DNA of 64,000 nucleotides from Setophaga petechia (lineage: Eukaryota > Chordata > Aves > Passeriformes > Parulidae). The translations under genes were made by a program, and so were the position numbers. Where the stretch lies: the NCBI GenBank assembly GCA_024362935.1, contig JANCRA010000001.1, forward strand, positions 54,939,930 to 55,003,929. Reading direction: 5' to 3'. Of this stretch, positions 43,776 to 57,111 are shown piece after piece. A model generated the notes under the pieces. It was not told the origin of the DNA, did no database searches, and saw only the letters and a program-made list of their open reading frames with translations. Position 1 is the stretch's first letter. Each line of letters opens with the position of its first letter.

Positions 43776-46700
43776 TGTGTAGAAATTCTTATTTGCTTAC
43801 TAAAATTTGAACTGGACTCACTGCAATGCAGTGACATTTTGTCTTCCTCTCTTATGCTTAACTGGACATCTTTCTTCTATCACTTCCATCACAAAACATT
43901 TTAAACTTTAATTTTTGAGGTATGGATGTTTCTTCCAGATTTACAAATCGGAGCCCACAGTGCTTGCCTTGACACATTTCATAAACATTTTTTATGTTCT
44001 GTTTCTATTAGCTCTCTTTCTCCTAGCTGTCTCCTCACCATTTCCTTTGAGAGGCATCAAGATTGTTCCTCTGCCCTATTTCAAGACCTGAATAATTCTA
44101 CAAAATTAATGCATGATGTCAAGTATGGGTAGAAATAAGCCATTATGTCCCTCATCACTATATTAGTCATTGATTTATTCAGCTCACTCTCAACCTTCAT
44201 ACAAATATATCACGTCTTATAAAATTTCTGTCTGTTGCTATTTTTAGTGGATAAACATCAGCCAACAAAATAAACATTTCCATTCCATAGTATAAGATAG
44301 AATGGAGGAAAATATATTTGGTTCCTCCTATTAATTTCACTTGTCCAAGTGGTTTGTTCCTCACTGTTTGTGTCTAGTCTTTGCCTGTGTAGACATATTT
44401 CTATAAATTCTGGAACAGGTCATTTTTATTCTGTGCAGTGCAACAACAAGTGAAAGCATCAGCCCCTACACTGACAAGCCAGTGAGTAATTTTCCCCTCT
44501 CTCAGCCTGCAAAATATTCAGAAGTATATATTTATATATGTGAATTTTTAATTACAATATATTTTTTCAGAGAATGTGAAATTTCTATAAGTGCAGCAAT
44601 GGGCACGGTAAAACAAGAGTAGAGATGATTAAATTTGCACAAAGCGAATGGAAGTTTGTTTCCCATAGTGCAGCAGGTAAGGAAAAGACATAAAACCTCT
44701 TTGTTGAAAAGAGATGATGTTTCCACATCTCTTACAAAAAGCACTTGTTTTGTAGATTTTCTTAATTCCACTAAAAAAATCAGGCCCAAGAAGGGTGAAT
44801 TGAATGCAAAATAGAAATAAAACTCTTTACTGTAAGGAAAATAGAATGAGGGTAGAAGTAGAGTGTTCTGAGACACTGGTCAGGCTGCTTTTGTACCCCT
44901 CAGTCCTGCTTCAGCATTTTCTGCCATGCCTCATTTCCTTTCTCAAAGCTGCAGCAATCCTTGAAAAGGATTTTTTTCCCACTTTGATTTGAAGTTTTTG
45001 AGTCAATGCTTAATAAACTGGTGAACGACTTGCAAGAACCGTGTAATGAGGATGTGCTTCTTCAGGAGCATCTGATGTTGAAGTGTCTGCCATCAACCTG
45101 GAGTTAGTGTCTGTTTAGGAGACAAATTGCTCACTGCCTCTTATACTGTATAGTAAAAGACAGTCCAAAAAAAGAATATAACTCATTGGGATTCTGGTGT
45201 TGCTATAAAAAGAGAAGTTCTTTCAAGCATAAAAAAAATATGAGTGCAGCTGGATTTTTTTTCCTTGTAAGAATCCAGATTAAATTAGTTTCTGAAATAA
45301 ATCTAAACAGTTTCGTTTGAAAATCAGATTGAAAACCTCAACATCTTGCATAACTTAAGTGCTTTCTTGTTTCATTTGTGCCCAACATACCACAGGAGTC
45401 AGACCCTTTTGTGTTCATGTTTCAGTGAACACAGTACTCAGGATAAATCAGTATTTACACATGAAGTGTCTTCACAGTTAATGTTAAAAGGCAGCGACTT
45501 CTGAGCTTAATCGTGGTTACTGGGTATCAGTGCAGAGAGAAACCTGGCACAGCTAGGAGAAGTGAGGTTCAGCTCAAGGGAATACAGTTACCCAGGCCAG
45601 ATTGTCCCTATTCATCTTCCTTTCAATCACAGAGTGCTGCAATGTGTCTCTTTTCCTGGTAGGGAACCAGCTGTATCCTGCTTGCATACATGGAATCCAC
45701 CAGGCCAGGACACAGGGATACAGTGTCCAGCTCAGTCATGCAACGGTATTCGCCCTGAGGAAACTGAAACTCAGAGAGAGAAACATGATTTTCTCAAGCA
45801 TCTCTCCAGGGCACCTGAGAACCATTCCAAATCATCCCACCATGTTTTCTCTGTCCAATATGGACTTCTTAACCCACTGCCACTGTTAGGAATATACAAG
45901 AAGATAGATTCTCAGAAGCAAAATAGCAAACACTTAATGAGATATTTCACAACAACCAAACAACACTCTGCATACCATTCTACAAGCTGAAAATTATCAC
46001 ATTTCATTTCAATTCAATTCAATTTCAATACTTGTTTTTCAAATTGTGCAATAATACAAAGTAGATTTGATTTCCAAATGAAGTAGCTTATTAGAACAGC
46101 TGGTTTCACACACACAAGCTGTGAATATTAGAGCTTTGAGTGAATATTAGCTTTGAGTTCTACTTTTTCCAATGTTTTGAGATTCATGACTAATGTATGA
46201 ATTGTAGAGAGGATGTTTTATAGATTTTATTTAGCCTAATGTATAAATTTGTAATTGATTTTTAAGTTCACTACTGGTAAACATCCATTTGCCATCTTTG
46301 AGAACAAGTATTTAAAGTATCAGAAAATTAGCTGTAATTTTAGCTGTATGATACACAGCTAAACCCAATACACCAAAAATACAAATATTGTTAAAGTTCT
46401 CTGTATTACAGATAAGTAGTCTGGTGTGCTTTTCTATTTATATTATATATTCTGATAATTGGAAACTTAAATATATACATTTCATTTTTTTCATTTCACG
46501 TTCCGTTTGCTGTAACTCTACTTCTGACTGAGAAAGGATTTTTGAAGCCAATAGCACTAAAATCCACGCAGCTACTGAAAATATTCTCCTCTCTCCAGCA
46601 GCAAAGCTTGCTGCCTAGTGCCAGAGGATTAATAAATCATGTCAAAGGGACAGTTAAGGAACAACTTGACAGCTTGGGAAGCACTGTCAGCCCCTCTGCC

Positions 46701-48828
46701 CATGGGTTCCCTATTGATGTCTCCTCCAGTGGCCCAGCTCAGAGCTCCCACCAGATGTGATCAGCTGCATTTCCCACTCGGGGCAGTGGGGACACAGAGA
46801 GCCCATTCATCCCTCTGCACCGTGCATGGGCAACTCCCAGCCCCCCAGGCAGATCCCCAGGCAGCTCAGAGCCCCATCTGGTAGCCATTCAGATCATGTG
46901 AACCCAAATATTATTTGAAACTGCATCTTTCTTCTTTCACTAGGCCCCATTGTTGTGATGAGGCATCACAGCTGATGTGAAGCCCAGAACTTATTTCATG
47001 TTGCAGCATTAGCAACAAATAGTATTATGAGCTTCTTCCAGCCTGCTCAGAAGCTTGGAGGATGCTTCAATGTGGAAACTGCCAAATTTCATCAAAAGTT
47101 TAAATAAAAGGATAGATTTAAGTGTCTGTAATATAATTTATTTCAAAAACAGATAGGAAAGGAGCTGGATAATTATTAACCACTTTGGTTCCCATCATCA
47201 AACATAGCTGGCAGTGAAAAGCATCTAAATTGTAGTTCTCTCCTGGTGTTTAATGGGTTACACCAGAATAGGAACAGAAGAAATATTTCCATCCCTGGGC
47301 AGCAGTGTCTTTCACCTCTCATTTTACATGTTGGCACTGCATTATAGATTACAATAAATGGGAGGAGCTAAGCAGATTTTCCAGATACTTCTCTGACTGT
47401 CACTGCCTGTAAATTATGGTACATTATGTAGTATTTAAACTTACTTACGTAATACCAAGTTCCCCCTAATTGTATTCAATTTGTCAATGAGATTGCTGTA
47501 GAAATAGATCTGAAAACAGGAAAAAGTATGATATAATCAGAAGAGAAATGAGTCATATTTGCTGCCCTGAGGTCTAGCCTGACCTATTGACACCATACAC
47601 TCACAGATCTTAATTAGCTGGTCAATTGTAAAATGCACCTCTTGGTACATGTAGAGTCTTCAGCTGTGCACAAAAAAAAGGATTACATCAGCCTGATTTG
47701 GTTATGAAATCAAAGGGTAGGATTTTAAAGTAAGAATTTTAACTAAAGGTTATCTAGAATTACTTGGATTTAAAAAATGAGACTTTGTAAATACGGAGAT
47801 AGTTATAGTAGTCTTATGTGAAGTCTGAGAAACAAATGCCTTCTTTAAAAAAACAGGTGAAGTGAGGAGCAGAAATTAAGGTTTACCAGCTCAGAATTTG
47901 TCTACCATAGATCTTGCATCTAAACACAGGAAAACCTTCAACTCTCCAAGTCCACTATGGGTAATAGTAGTCTCCTTATAGACAAGGAAAGCCCTACTGT
48001 ACTTTCATAAATGCCAAGAAGAAAGTCCTGAAATGTGTAACTTGAAATCAGAGGTGTCACCACCAAGTTTCTTCAGGAAAACACCTGACTTAATTAATTC
48101 CCTGAATACAAACTTGACAAGTCTGTTTTTCACTGAGGCAGATCTTGAGCTAGAAGTATCCTGTTATCAGATGCAGCTCAATGCAGTAGAAAGCCAGTAA
48201 AAAGGCCCAGGGTTTGCAGCAAAACTAAAGCAAAAGCTCCTAGGATGGTATTGCAATATAGCCAACTCCCCATCTCAATTTTGATGTCAAATTTGGCTAA
48301 TTTAACCCTATCCCAATCCTAAAGTGTATGTGCTTTCCCCTGGTGCCTCAGTATATGACACAGTCTTGCATATTTAAAGACTTTAAAGTCAGGATTAAGA
48401 ACTGGTTGGCTCTTAGACCTTTAAATATAAAAGGGTTTCAGAGCACCCTACTGAACTGCTGTGAAACTTCAAGCACAACTAAATCCTGTGACACTTCACT
48501 GCTGCTGGTGCACTTTAATAACAGAGATATCCACATCAGAATCCTCAAGTGTGGTGCCAGGATCACTTGCACTAATCTAAACTCAGGGCTAGTGCCAAAA
48601 GGAAAGATCCTACTCTGCCCCAAGGTGTGCATTTCCACAGCCTCCCTCAGGCTTGACATGGGCATTAGAGCAGCCAGGAGACAGGCCAGATGACAAAATG
48701 GATGTGGCTTAAAACTCTCTCACTAGAAGAGAAGAATCCATCACCAAAAAAAGTGAGCTGGAGTAGAATCTTTTCTGTATCATATAATAATCATATGGGC
48801 TTTTTAAGATACAGGCTGCAAATCCTCC
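43776..48828. other. unannotated intergenic DNA
   Basis: AT-rich DNA with several open frames of 60-140 codons on both strands. None has a recognisable domain, splice structure or CpG promoter. It includes an (ATTCA)n-like run at about 45,999-46,026 and an imperfect 18-bp tandem pair with GTGAATATTAG cores at about 46,121-46,157. Confidence 0.55.
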
Positions 48829-49104
48829 TGGCAAAAGGACCTGTAGGTGCTCAACAGCCTCTGACCCTGCACCAGCAGTGCCCAGGTGGCCAAGAAGGCC
48901 AGTGGCATCCTGGCCTGGATCAGCAACAATCCAGCCAGTAGGACCAGGGCAGGGATTATGCCCCTGTTCTGGGCCCTGGAGTGGCCTCACCTCAAATTCT
49001 GTGTCCTGTTCTGGGCCCCTCACAAAAGAAAGTCACTGAGGGGCTGGAGCGAGCCCAGGAAGGGCAGTGGGGCTGGGGAAGGGTCTGGAGCACAGGCCTG
49101 ATAA
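48829..49104 (+). mobile_element. CR1 LINE internal fragment lacking its 3' end
   Basis: It contains CAGTGCCCAGGTGGCCAAGA, AGGCCAGTGGCATCCTGGCC, GGCCTCACCTCAAATTCTGT, and ends at the GGGGAAGGGTCTGGAGCACA block. CR1 copies are normally cut at the 5' end, so loss of the 3' end points to a later deletion. Confidence 0.85.
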
Positions 49105-52100
49105 GGAGGGAAGTCACAGAGTCCACTAACTGTGTGGAATAATGAGTAATGGCATGTGAATAAATTCCTTTTTTTGAAAATGTTGTTGCAACATAAATTT
49201 GTTTTAAAAGGCACTGTAAATAAAAAAATATTATGCAGAGGCCTATAAAAGTATAATTCACAGGACAAATATTTCAATTGAGTTAATGTAAAAAGTAATC
49301 TGCAATGTTAGGTCATAAATGAAAATGAACATATAGGCACTTTTGTCTCCAACTATTCCCAACACCAGAATAGGAGACACTTTGGCAGAGGCCTATGCAA
49401 AGAATAATCTCTCCTCCAAAAATCTCAAGCTAGTGATAGTGGGAATCCTACAAGCCAACAGTGGGAACAGGCTCATCAGTATTTGTATGGGCACGCACAA
49501 AGTCTGTCTGTGCTAAGCTTGGCTGAAGCCACTGCTATGAGTCACTCACAAATTTAAACAAAAAGTGTTGTGGAAGATTAAACAGAGACTGAATAAGGAG
49601 TTCACTGTCTTCACCTTGTGTATTTAAGATCCTGGTCATTTTACTACAGATTGACAACATGAACAAAACAAGGGGGCATTTAACAAGTGTTGAAGACAAA
49701 CGCCTTCAGTGTTCCAGGTTTTGCCTCATTTTCCTGTCTACTCCTCGCAGCAAACTGAAGGAATCTAAAATAATTTGTTTAAAATAAGTGTTTTCTCATT
49801 AAAAACTCTCATCCTATTTCAGTGCAGCTAGCTAGGTTGGTGTTGTAGAGAACAAAATTTAAGATATGTTATTTGGAATGGTTATTGACAAATATTTTGA
49901 AAATGTAGGTCTCTTGCCATCTTTCTCCCTTACTGAGGAAAGCAGAATGTTGAGAACGGATATCTCCAGGTTTCTACGTGGAAAGACAGTAAGATAGGGC
50001 ATTTCTGTCAGCTTTATATAAAGCAAAGAGGTAGAAAGCAGTAACAAGTGATACAATGACTGTTATTCTATTACTTTACCAGTAAATGCTGGTAGTTTCA
50101 GAAGGATGCAGAAAAAAGGGATTGATTCTTCACCCTTCCTGTTCTGGTTTTATAGATCTCTGATGTTCAAGGCCTGGTATTCATTTTTCATAAATGGAGG
50201 CTTTCTAGGTATCTAGAATAGATAAAAAATAAATACAATTTAATATACTAGAAAAAGGATCCTATCTTCTTTACCTTTTAGGTGATTGTCTAGTTAAGTT
50301 TGTACTTACACTCTGGATGTTTGTCAGTTGCCCCTCTGGACATAACAAATGGAGGCTATCGCTCCATTATCTTGTAAATTAAATTACATTCTAGTTAGCT
50401 GAGATGTGACACCACCAGTGTACTGCAGCACATAATTCAATCTGATTTCATTTTTCTCATCTTTGTGTGCCACTTGTAAAATCCAGCTGTATTGCCAAGC
50501 TCTTCAAACACATTTCCAGCAGCAACATGAGCTGAACAAGAGCCTCTCATTCCTTGACAGACTCCTCAGGCAGCTGCGTGGGTGGCTTTGGAGTTTCTTT
50601 GTGGTCTTTCATGTGGTTGAGTTGCTGATGGGCTGTTTTGTCTGCTTTGCCCTCCTGGGTATCAGTTCCCTTTGATTTTGAGGAATTTACACATCTTTAT
50701 CCATCTGAGAATATAGTTCTGGGTAAAACTCTTCTAAATTATGCAGCATTTACTTCTTTGTTAGAAAAGTATATCTTCTAAATCCATGACCTGGATTACA
50801 GTGGGACTGCATAAAAAATCAAAATCTGACATTGAACATTTGATTTAAATTATTTATTTATCCATTTTTAACAACAGGCATCCTTATGACACCCTGATTA
50901 TAGTTTATGAAATATCAACAGAAAAATGGGAAATAGAAATTAAATGTTTTCCTGTCAAGTTTCTCAAGCTAAATTTTATGACTGCTGTATCCAAACAAAT
51001 CATATGTTGTTGTGTAGAAACAGTATGGCACTGAATTGTGATTTTAAACAAACTGTCAAAATTTTAAGAGTACTCTTGTTCTTCTTTTTTTCTTTTTTTT
51101 TTTTTTTTGACTGATTGCAGGTCCTGTCTGTGATCCCAAGAGTTTAGGGGTACTGTTCTTACTGTTCTTCTCTACCTGGCTACAAAATAGCGCCATATGT
51201 AATCACATTCCCGCTTGCACTTGCTGTTTCCCTACACATAATAGATAACACAGAATTAAACCATATACTGAACACACCAATAAAGATTTTTTTAAATAGT
51301 TAAGATTAGTCATGGGCTCCTGAAAATCTTTGCTTTGAACTGCTGAAGTGTGACAAACTGTTAGATGTAAAATCTTGGAGTGTTTGTCACCACCTGATAG
51401 CCTGTTACCACTGAGCTGGGCACTGGCTTTTTCCCTGAGGGTGGCTGTTTGTCAGGGAAGTTTTATCACAGCAGGGCTCCTGACACAACAATGTTTACCG
51501 TGGAGCAGGAACAAATAAGTGCTCCTGGCATCTGCAGATAAATATGGAGAATGTGAACAGCGATGACAGAAGGAGAATGTATTTATGATAGCTCAGCTAA
51601 TTAGTATGATTAAATTAGAAACAGATGGGATAAACTGCAGCATACAGTCTAGTATGTTTTCTTGAGTTATTTTAGTTCACAAGATATTCTGAGTGAAATG
51701 GAAGAAGCCTCTAGACTGAGCAAAGCACACTGTTGTAGTAAGTAGGATGGCATAGTAAATCTTTTTGCCACTAACTCCTGGGCTATATTGTTCTATGTCT
51801 TTATGATCTAGGGATATAGGAAGCTCTCTGACAATAGAAATGGTAGCAGTGAACATGAGAATATGTTTATTTCTCCCTGATAGACTTACTCTTTTCCATT
51901 GGCAAAACTTTATTTGGGGCTCTCTTAAAATTATGATCCCATAAAGTGGTTTATATTCCAAGCATAAATTTTGAATATACTAGTTTTTAAAAAGAAAAAC
52001 TCACAGTAAAATAAAAAGCCCTACAGAACTGATATTGTAAATGACCACATAACACATCTCTGTCATATCAATGACAGATCTGGTTCTGTCCATCCATTAA

Positions 52101-54017
52101 CTGCATAAACTGAAATTTATTGAAAGGGTTGCAGCAAAAAGGGTGGGTTGCAGGTCTGCTTTGATGTGCCAGTGAAGCCAAGTCTTATCCCTGTCCATTT
52201 CACACCATGGAAAAGTTTGTCTGGCTAAGGTGAGTACGGGTGAGAGCTACCTAGAGATAAGTCTGGGGCAACACTGGCCCATGGGAAGCAGGCAAAGCTA
52301 AGGTGAGAATTGTGTCTGTTTCTGTCACAGGTGATACAGAGCTGCCACCTTTGTTCTCCATGGGAGTAGTTTGACCTTTTAACCAAATCTATTCACCAAA
52401 TCCATGATAAAACACTGTTGAGCTGAGCATGGTTATTATAATTTACTGTTTGGTAGGCATGGTCTCTTTTCCTTTCATAAAGCAGTGAAGAGAACAAGGA
52501 GGAAAAATGGGATCCAGAACTGATTTCTGTGTATGAAAGTGCCTCTCAGTGCTTCATCTGATAAATAAATCAGTTTGTACTCTGGCCATCCACCTTGTAG
52601 AAGGGAAGTGCCTTGAGCCACTCTCTGGGCCTGAAAGAAGTGAGGCATGGATGAGAATAACAGACTCATCAGCTGCTGCATCAAAAAATGGAAAGGAATT
52701 AGTAGAAATTTTTCTGCTACAGTGGTTCTGTCTGTATTGATGATAATTTCGCCATCTACCATACAGACTTCAAAAATTATGATTTTCAGTAATGGTACAA
52801 GGGAATTGGATTTGGATCTGTCAAATCATGGCTACATGAGATATTCAAACACACCATCTGAGTCTGCATTTTTCAATCTGTTGTGGTGTGTTTTCAGGCA
52901 GATGTTGTAAATTATCTATAAAAATATTAAAGGCAGGCAAAAAATCCCTTCTGGTAGTTTTAGTGTGATGTGGAATCCACACAGACTTGCTCACACAGAC
53001 ACTGAAACTGATATGACTCAGCAAAGATCCTGAAGTAACTTGAAATGATTTTCTGCTGCCATTTGCCCACTTCTTGGCTTGCAGCCTCAGCCACACATCT
53101 TATTAGCTTCCCAGAAATCTGTGAAGTATTGAGCTCTGATGCTTTCCCTCAGCCACAATGAGACATGAGTGCTTTAACCATTAGTCTCCTTTAGCACACC
53201 AAATAAACAAGGTCTAGTGAATTTGAATTAGGAGACTTGTCAATATAGAGCTGCAGCACCTTGGCAGTTTAGAAGTAAAATTCCTGTGATGCTCATAAAG
53301 GAACTTCAAGGAAGCCAAAATTTTGCTCTATCTTTTAAACAAACTTGTCTATATCACTGGTCAGTTATCAAGTGTTGCTTATTGAATGCATAAAATACTG
53401 TCTTCAGTTATGGTAAAACATGCACACTATTTTAATCAATATTGAAAGTGGTTATCAAGAGGATTTTGACTGTATCTGCTGACAGATAAATGTGCATGAA
53501 TAATGTACACTGATATGCTTTTACTGCTCTGCCAAATTTCTCTGCTGTAAGCATAGATGCAGCTAATACCAAGTAGCTGTACAGAAAACAGGTTTTTCTC
53601 CTATTGTCCTGAATTGCTTGTGTATAAAAATCTAATAAGCACAGTCCAAATCATGGTCTTCTACTCAGCAGCTACATCAGTGGGGCCATATTGTTAAGGA
53701 ACTGAGTTTGAGGTCTGTTTGAGATAAAATAACACTAATTTTTTTTCCAGCCTGATACCTGCCGGCACATAAAGTGTGTGTGATAACTGGTGATAAATAA
53801 TCTGCTATGAAAAATCAAATTCTCTTCCCCTCTGTCCTCACAGTGAATTGCTGACAGGCTTTCTTGCTGCTGTCCTTCAAGTAAAAAAGCTGTAAGTATT
53901 TAAAAAAATACTTATTCTTGAGGGCAAATAGATTCTGAAAAGCAGGGAGTCGGTGAGCACAAGGCTGCTATTTGGGAGCACTTTGCCTCACCGTCTGTGT
54001 GCGTCCCTGCCGTGTGA
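49105..54017. other. unannotated intergenic DNA
   Basis: AT-rich DNA with a T run at about 51,082-51,108 and no recognisable gene. The stretch at about 51,420-51,640 is less repetitive and contains clustered TAATTAG/GATTAAATTA cores. It could be a conserved non-coding element, but this cannot be shown here. Confidence 0.55.
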
Positions 54018-54055
54018 GGAGGGAGGGAGGGAGGGAGGGAGGGAGGGAGGGAGGG
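54018..54055 (+). repeat. (GGGA)n microsatellite
   Basis: About nine uninterrupted GGGA units. It is G-quadruplex- and triplex-prone. The overlapping open frames reading Glu/Gly/Arg repeats are artefacts. Confidence 0.9.
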
Positions 54056-54239
54056 CTGCTGTGTGTCAGCAGTTTACCTCATCAGGAACCCAATCCCAGG
54101 GCCTATTTATTGGCCTCACTTTCAGAGCAGTGGTCAGGACACGAGTCTCAGCACTTTTTATAGTTTTGGGTGGAAGGACAGAGCTGCTGCTGTGAGGGAA
54201 GCCCAGTAAGTATCTCTTTAGCAATCTCTTATCTCTATA

Positions 54240-54286
54240 AAGTGTCTCTTGAAGCTTAAGTTTTAAGGAAGCTTCAAGAGACACTT
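54240..54286. repeat. perfect 18-bp inverted repeat (hairpin, 11-nt loop)
   Basis: The left arm AAGTGTCTCTTGAAGCTT at 54240-54257 is the exact reverse complement of 54269-54286. The loop is AAGTTTTAAGG. No flanking target duplication or terminal repeat family is recognised. Confidence 0.85.
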
Positions 54287-54747
54287 GAGCACATGAGCAC
54301 AAGGTAATTTATTTTCTCGCATCAGATTATGTTAGAGGAGAGATGTAGCTGGAGTCTAGGAAAGTGCAAAGTGCTTTCATCTTTATAATTGAGGCCTACT
54401 GGTTAGGGTAAAGGAGGTTGTGGTAGTGCTGCTTACTAAATATGGCCCCCTCAAGGATATCAGTCTAATCTTTTTCTTCAAAATTTGCTTTTTGATTTTT
54501 TAGTTATGACAGACCTTTCAGGTGTCCGTAACAAACTAGACGATGTCCTTGCTTTCTCTTCTTGTTTCTGTGATGGTGACTACATCATAGCTGTTGTGTG
54601 ATAATTACTGAGATTTGAACATGAAGTTTATTCATATGCTTGGAGTAGATTATCCTTTGGGAAAATGACAATATTTGAGCTGACTGGCAATTATATTATG
54701 GTTGATTGTAGCACACCTGGTAAACTAAATAGACCTGTGTGGGTTAC

Positions 54748-54998
54748 TTCATTCAGGATGAGAGGACATAGTCTCAAGCTGCACCAGGGGAGATTCAGAT
54801 TGGACACCAGGAGGAATTTCTTCACAGAAAAGATGATTAAACATTGGAATAAACTGCCCAGGGACATGGTACAATCACCATCCCTGGAGCTGTTTGAGAA
54901 AAGTGCCACAGTCTGGTTGACATGGTGGTGTTGAGAGGTTGAACTCAATGATCTCAGAGGTCTTTTCTAACCTAACAGATTCTGAAATTCTCTGATTC
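54748..54998 (+). mobile_element. CR1 LINE 3' fragment
   Basis: It holds GCACCAGGGGAGATTCAGAT, GGAATTTCTTCACAGAAAAG, ATAAACTGCCCAGGGACATG, ATCACCATCCCTGGAGCTGT and AACTCAATGATCTCAGAGGT, ending in a degenerate ATTCTGAAATTCTCTGATT tail. The open frame across it is a CR1 remnant. Confidence 0.9.
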
Positions 54999-56000
54999 CT
55001 TATTGTGACCTGCTACTCTGAAAAAAGACTATGAAAAAACATCTTGTATTTTCAAGAATTCTGTGATAAAGGAACTATCTTGCAAGTCAGTCTTGGCTAC
55101 CAGGAGAAAATCAAGAACTTACTTCAGTGAGTGAGACAAATAACTGGAATTCATAACAGAAGGAGCACTTGGGTTAAGCCAGAATTTGCTGTACATACAA
55201 GTCACTCAGAAAAGATGCATCCATACACTTCCTTTCTTATAACTGATGCCAAACAGTCTGTTGTGTACTAAAGGATGCATACCTAGCCATGAAGGCCTAG
55301 CTCAGCCTTTCCAACACCTAGAAAGTAGAAGTGGTTATCCCATCTGTGGGATGTCTGTGTTAGGTACCCAGACCCTGGCTGGTGTCACTGGAGCACCAGA
55401 GCTCAGGGCAGGTCACTTTGGTGACCGTGTGAGTGGAACCTGTGTGTGATGGGGAGCATCACAGCCCCCTGCCCCCTGCTTAACACCACTGCTGCTGTGT
55501 CACGTCTTAGAGAGACCACACATTCTGGCTAGCAATACCACCATTTCCATTTTTGGTTTTTTGTACTTAGTCTACATCACTTAGAAAGTGAATTTTCCAT
55601 GCAGCTTCTCTATCTTGCAAGCATAATGTTTGTTGCAACTGCAACAAATGTTTAGATGTATCATAGATCTGGGTGTATGTTTTCTGTGGTTGCAAAACTT
55701 CCTTTGCCCAGGTGCTTCAATGTCTTGGGGTTTTTTTTCCCATCTGAATACAGTAATATATCATTCTTCAGCTTATCTGCTCTCTATATGCCATGTACAT
55801 GTGTTCTCAGTTTTCTTCACAGGGACTGCCTTTTCCAGGGCTCTGCATGTCAAGAGAAGCAGGGATAAGTGGAGCCTGATGAGTTACACAAGATGCAATA
55901 ACATTTCTTTCTAACTCCTCTTTCAGTGGCTTCCAGCTCTACTCAGATAATCAATGTATAACAAATCTTAGTTAGTAATTACATTAGTAATTAGTCTGGT

Positions 56001-56048
56001 AATTACATTACCAGTGTTAGTAAAAATAGTAACACTGCTAATGTAATT
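56001..56048. repeat. inverted repeat (hairpin of 18 pairs with one mismatch, 10-nt loop)
   Basis: AATTACATTA (56001-56010) pairs with TAATGTAATT (56039-56048). CAGTGTTA (56012-56019) pairs with TAACACTG (56030-56037). A single C-C mismatch separates the two stems. A second copy of AATTACATTAG lies just upstream at 55977-55987. Confidence 0.8.
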
Positions 56049-56537
56049 TTTGACATTTAGAGCCAATGCTCAGCCTGAGGTAGCTTGAGGCAATAGTACA
56101 TAGGTCCTTAGGTATGCTTCCCAGTTATCAGTATCCATTCTTAATGTTAATTTTTACATAATTGCTAAAGAATAGCAATATATTTGCCATAAAATAAAGA
56201 TCTGAAGTGTTTATTAGAAAAAGAACTGCACCAAGGAGAGAGCTAAATTGACAAGTCTGGAAACAACCAGAAATACAGACTTTTGTTTCATATGGTAGGT
56301 ATTTTCTTTAAACCAGAACACCTACGAATTTTCTTAAAACAGTATCTAAGTCCTGTATAGGCTGAAATACCACAAAGTGGCTGCAAGAAAGATTTTAGTA
56401 GAATAGATTATTAGCAATTGCTATTCCTATGGCTGCATGAAACTGGAAACAAAGTCTAGTGACTTTCTGTATTATTTGGAATCAGAACGGCCAAGGTCTC
56501 TCCTTATCCTCCAAACAAGCAGTTTCAAAAACTATTT

Positions 56538-56589
56538 GGGAAAAAAAAAAAAAAATAAAAAAAAAAAAATATATATATATATATATATG
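56538..56589. repeat. A-rich run followed by (AT)n
   Basis: Two A runs interrupted by a T lead into about ten AT dinucleotides. The minus-strand open frame reading Ile/Tyr repeats is an artefact. Confidence 0.9.
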
Positions 56590-57080
56590 GATGGATAGGA
56601 GTTCTGCATGACACAGCTAAATGACTTGGCAGCTATTTCTCTCTCTAGATGTGTGTTTCTGATACCACTGCTCACTTTCAATAAAATAAGGTTTGGGTTA
56701 TTCTGCACTTTATCCAGCTCAAGTGAAAGGTAAGCTGCAGACAGGATTTGCATCCATGAAGATTATAGGGTTTATTTCTCTCCCTTTTAAACAAATTCCC
56801 TTGCTATCAATGATGCCAATTCAGAAAACAATATGAATCTGAGTATAAATGAAAGCATTTTAAATCTAAGGTCATTAGCTCCAGTTGATCTCAGATAGGT
56901 TTTTTAAATTATTTGCTCAATAGGAGACAGAGTTCTTAGCTACATTAGGATTAATATGCTTTATACTCTGAGACTTTCTAAGCAGTTAATCCTGTGCAAA
57001 ATCCACTTTCACACTTCTGATAGCTCTTTTTGTTGTTATTGTTGTTTTGGGGGGTTGTGGGGTGTTTTGGGTTATTTTCC

Positions 57081-57111
57081 TTTTCTTTTTTTTTTTTTTT
57101 TTTTTTTTTTT
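57081..57111. repeat. T run
   Basis: An uninterrupted run of about 25 T after a GT-rich and TTTTC-rich stretch. On the minus strand it would be the A-tail of an ancient retroposon, but no body is recognised beside it. Confidence 0.7.

Noticed and set aside
54240..54286. A microRNA precursor at the perfect hairpin
   Set aside because: The stem is only 18 bp with no imperfect extension, shorter than normal animal pre-miRNAs. Kept as an inverted repeat.
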